From: Ectothiorhodospira shaposhnikovii
Lineage (GTDB): Bacteria > Pseudomonadota > Gammaproteobacteria > Ectothiorhodospirales > Ectothiorhodospiraceae
Direction: 5' to 3'
Assembly: GCF_016584105.1 (NCBI RefSeq)
Contig: NZ_NRSM01000008.1
Span: forward strand, 82,161-146,160
DNA length: 64,000 nt
Part shown: positions 61,562 through 64,000 of the stretch, one piece after another
Layout: each line of letters opens with the position of its first letter
Position numbering within the stretch: position 1 is the stretch's first letter
Translations under genes and position numbers: made by a program
Notes under the pieces: generated by a model
The model's input: only the letters and a program-made list of their open reading frames with translations
Database searches by the model: none
What the model was told of the DNA's origin: nothing

Positions 61562-62871
61562 CCCATGATCATTGGCAGATTCCTCCTTCGGTGCTAAGGA
61601 ATCTGGAGCGCATTCCCAAGGATCGTCCGGTGGCGCTGCTGCTCAGGCATTCCGTCCGTGACCACCTGCCTCCTAGTGATGCGGATACGCTTCCCATCAC
61701 GGCGATCGGCCGCGAACTCGCACTCGACCTGGGAGCGTGTCTGCAAGGTCGTCTGCAATCCCTTCATGCAAGCCCTTTAGTCCGATGCATGCAGACTGCA
61801 GAGGCATTATCTGAGGGTGCCCGCGCGGGAATCACTGTCATCCCCGACCGTCATCTCGGTGACCCGGGTGTGTTCGTGGTCGATGGCCGGCGCGCTTGGT
61901 CTAATTGGGAAAAATTGGGGCATGAGGGGGTGGTGCGTCATCTCGTGTCTGAGCCATCAGCATTGCCAGGAATGGCGAGGCCTGACGAGGCGGCACGCTT
62001 CCTTGTCCAGCACATGCTCGGAGCGGCTACCGGCCGGCCTGGAATCCATGTTTTTGTGACACATGATTCGCTGGTGAGCGCCACAGCTGGGCGCATACTC
62101 CGCCAACCGGTCGATCTTGATTGCTGGCCATGGTACCTGGAAGGTGCATTCTTCTGGGCTGAGGAGCAAGTTATCCATGCTGCCTACCGAGACCATGAGA
62201 TCCAATGCTCAACCCCCCTTTGCAACTTCAATGAAGGAGATGTCATTGAGTTTGCGCGACGGGAGATCGGATCAACCGTAGGGCTGGACACGGGCGCCCG
62301 TTTCTTCCTTGCCGGTGGTGCTTTCAAGTCTCTGCTCACCGGTCGTCCCCCTCGAGACCTCGATCTGTGGGCACCATCGGAACGTGACCGACAGATCCTT
62401 ATTGACGCACTTCTCGCTCGTGGTGCGCGGTATGAGGATCCGCGGCCCTTCGCAGATGCGTTCGAACTTTCCGGGCGCCTCATCGAAATCCCTCACAAGG
62501 TTGAGCCGACAACATTGCCAGAGCGGCTTAGCCTGTTCGACATTGGCTTGTCAGCTGTGGGTGTCGAGCACTTGGGGAGAGATCAGTGGTCTGCCGTTGT
62601 GCATCCACTCGCGACTGAATCGGTCAGCTTGCGTGAGGTTCGTTTGCTCAAGCCCCTTGTGAACTGGAAATACGCACTCACAACGCTTGAACGGGCGCGC
62701 AGGTATGCCTGTGAACTCAGCTTTTCGGTGCCGGCGGAGGAAGAGGAGGTAATATGGGGTCTTTTCGAGGCTCAGTCGAGTGAGATGCAAACAGGAATGG
62801 TTGACCGTTACCACCGCACCGCCATCGGTGGATATGGGGTTATTGAGGAGCTCGCATCTCGGTATTCATGA
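61558..62871 (+). CDS. Histidine phosphatase-nucleotidyltransferase fusion protein (437 aa)
   Basis: The N-terminal half (about 20-215) is a phosphoglycerate-mutase-like histidine phosphatase: nucleophile H31 in LLRHSVRD, LHASPLVRCMQTAEAL and the second His in FVTHDS. The C-terminal half (about 225-437) looks like a polymerase-beta-type nucleotidyltransferase with AGGAFKSLLTGRPPRDLDLW (G253-G254, D267, D269). It could dephosphorylate and nucleotidylate a sugar phosphate or attach NMP to a metabolite. Last gene of the coupled run (ATGA overlap with the methyltransferase gene). Confidence 0.78.
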   Translation: MTHDHWQIPPSVLRNLERIPKDRPVALLLRHSVRDHLPPSDADTLPITAIGRELALDLGACLQGRLQSLHASPLVRCMQTAEALSEGARAGITVIPDRHLGDPGVFVVDGRRAWSNWEKLGHEGVVRHLVSEPSALPGMARPDEAARFLVQHMLGAATGRPGIHVFVTHDSLVSATAGRILRQPVDLDCWPWYLEGAFFWAEEQVIHAAYRDHEIQCSTPLCNFNEGDVIEFARREIGSTVGLDTGARFFLAGGAFKSLLTGRPPRDLDLWAPSERDRQILIDALLARGARYEDPRPFADAFELSGRLIEIPHKVEPTTLPERLSLFDIGLSAVGVEHLGRDQWSAVVHPLATESVSLREVRLLKPLVNWKYALTTLERARRYACELSFSVPAEEEEVIWGLFEAQSSEMQTGMVDRYHRTAIGGYGVIEELASRYS

Positions 62872-63001
62872 TCCGGGGGGCGGTATGGCCTGTTGCTTGC
62901 CGTCGCCGTGAGAGTCGGTCAGTTAGCTGTTTTGCGATTCAAACGCCTTGCATCATATTTTTGGCTTCGGGACTCGTCTACTCAACTAAAGGGAGGGGGA
63001 G

Positions 63002-63379
63002 ATGAAGTTTGTGTCAGATTCTGTTCTTGAAGAGTACATTCGCGAAGATGCTGTGGTCGATGCTTTGCATAAAATCCAAAATTATATCCGTGATTTGCCA
63101 ACTTTTCACGGTAGGTCGTTTGAGCGCGGCTATATGAAAGCCTACGGAGTATTCTCAGTAGGAGGTGCTGAGGGAGAGCGTCCCTTTGATTTCGCTGTCA
63201 ACCGTGCTTTCATTAAGTGCTATATACGGAAGCCTGGTTTGGCAATGCTCGGTCCTGTTGGAAAACAGCGTGTGCTAAGTTCCTTTCCTGCGGCCGATAT
63301 TCTTAATGGGGAGTTGCGTGTCAATATCAAGACAACTACAGAGGCAGATGAGTTGCTCCGATGCTTGTTTGAGCACTAG
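63002..63379 (+). CDS. Hypothetical protein (125 aa)
   Basis: Not recognised. Acidic N-terminal helices (LEEYIREDAVVDALHKIQNYI), then mixed alpha/beta with FIKCYIRKPGLAMLG and a final helix ADELLRCLFEH. No TM segment. ATG 63002 follows AAGGGAGGGGGAG, a strong ribosome site. It is more AT-rich than the upstream operon and separated from it by 130 bases, so it is probably an independent acquisition. Confidence 0.55.
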   Translation: MKFVSDSVLEEYIREDAVVDALHKIQNYIRDLPTFHGRSFERGYMKAYGVFSVGGAEGERPFDFAVNRAFIKCYIRKPGLAMLGPVGKQRVLSSFPAADILNGELRVNIKTTTEADELLRCLFEH

Positions 63380-63811
63380 TGATCTTCTGAAGTAGGCCTC
63401 CTGATGCGGTGGCGCCGATATCGCGCCGCAGCGTTTTCCGGATGCGCTCGTGAGAATACCTCAAAGGCCTGCCGGTATCATCTGGTGATCCAAGTGTCCG
63501 GAAGGCGCTGAAGGTCGGCCGGGCATGGCCTGTTCTGGTGAATACCGGTGGGCAGAATAGAGTCGGTGATGGGCAGGACACAGGGGGCGCTGTTCGTCTT
63601 TGGGGCTCTCATAGGGTGTCCAGGTTTCTGCCGTTTTGTGGGCGGTCCACGTCTACCTCGGCATCGACGACGGCACCCTGTGGAACATCCGCCGGGATGA
63701 CCTGCCCGACCTGTTGCCGAAGCTCAAGGGCGCCTAAGGACGAGACGTGAAGTGGTCCAATTGTAGCGGACACCCCGTTAAGCCCTCGTAGGCTATGCAT
63801 TGGAGGTGTTC
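63380..63811. other. Remnant-bearing region before the IS element
   Basis: No intact gene. A truncated gene end lies at 63615-63737. The sequence from about 63750 to 63811 is probably the left end and leader of the IS3-family element, with no sharp inverted repeat identifiable without its other end. Confidence 0.4.
63615..63737 (+). pseudogene. 3' remnant of an unidentified gene
   Basis: After an in-frame stop at 63612-63614, the frame reads VHVYLGIDDGTLWNIRRDDL and PDLLPKLKGA to TAA at 63735-63737. Codon use and the well-formed C-terminus suggest the tail of a real gene cut off at its 5' side, probably by the same events that brought in the IS element. Family not recognised. Confidence 0.4.
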
Positions 63812-64000
63812 ATGAGCAAGAAGGCACGACGTCGATACACGGCGGAATTCAAGGCTGAGGCAGTGGCGTTGGTTGAGCGCCAGGGGTATGGGGTGGCCGA
63901 AGCTGCCCGGTCTCTGGGAATCAATCGCAGCCTGTTGGATCGGTGGTTGCGCAAGGAACGTGAGCGGCAATCTCCCCAGCATGACCAACAGGAGGACCAG
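63812..64000 (+). mobile_element. IS3-family transposase OrfA, N-terminal part (cut by window end)
   Basis: The 63 visible codons begin MSKKARRRYTAEFKAEAVAL and contain the HTH segment GYGVAEAARSLGINRSLLDRWLRKE, typical of IS3-family OrfA (HTH_Tnp_1). The ATG at 63812 has TGGAGG six bases upstream. The catalytic OrfB, normally made by -1 frameshifting, lies beyond the window. Confidence 0.88.

Noticed and set aside
47610..64000. Direct repeat of the tRNA-Arg 3' end as an attachment site
   Set aside because: No second copy of the T-arm/acceptor sequence was found in the window, and no integrase gene is visible.

Overview
The window is about 64 kb of high-GC gammaproteobacterial chromosome. 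Several genes point to a halotolerant, autotrophic, anoxygenic purple phototroph, most likely of the Ectothiorhodospiraceae/Chromatiales type. These are a BciB-type 8-vinyl chlorophyllide reductase, a complete System I cytochrome c maturation (ccm) set, a tetraheme NapC/NirT-like cytochrome, a tkt-gap-pgk-pyk-fba cluster of Calvin-cycle/glycolysis genes, and a betaine-synthesis (bet) locus. The taxon is an inference from gene content; no 16S rRNA is present.

Core part (1-47.6 kb). It opens with a 3'-truncated gltB on the minus strand. A P-II-like gene diverges from it, with an NtrC-like palindrome in the gap. An MscK-type channel, an RssA-like patatin protein and bciB follow. The ccm genes form two divergent arms: ccmEFGHI-bciB on the minus strand and cheV-ccmABCD on the plus strand. 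Next come a tetraheme cytochrome, a three-gene signalling operon (receiver-TPR, histidine kinase, GAF), rdgC, a porin, a thioesterase, an NRAMP-like transporter, mnmM, a small hydrolase and metK. The central-carbon cluster is followed by pldA, then betA, betB and betI with two palindromic operators. An orphan choline/betaine-binding protein, dinB, a DUF3634 protein, mtgA, a secreted beta-propeller lipoprotein and tRNA-Arg(CCG) complete this part.

Accessory part (47.6-64 kb). After the tRNA the content changes to patchy, partly broken and partly AT-rich genes. They are a PLD-helicase-DUF3427 protein, a frameshifted ADP-ribosylglycohydrolase coupled to a dual-specificity-type phosphatase, gene remnants joined at a perfect 19-bp inverted repeat, an ASCH-domain fusion, and an AT-rich two-TM protein of unknown function. 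The right end holds a gene of unknown function, a gene remnant and the start of an IS3-family element.

The most unusual unit is at 56.2-62.9 kb. It is a compact, mostly translationally coupled run: a small protein with a duplicated LDxRANQLNP motif, an SDR epimerase, a glycosyltransferase-radical SAM/SPASM fusion, a WG-repeat-methyltransferase fusion and a histidine phosphatase-nucleotidyltransferase fusion. I do not recognise this combination as a described pathway. It looks like a biosynthetic or modification system that builds or attaches a nucleotide-activated, methylated, radical-modified sugar or peptide product.
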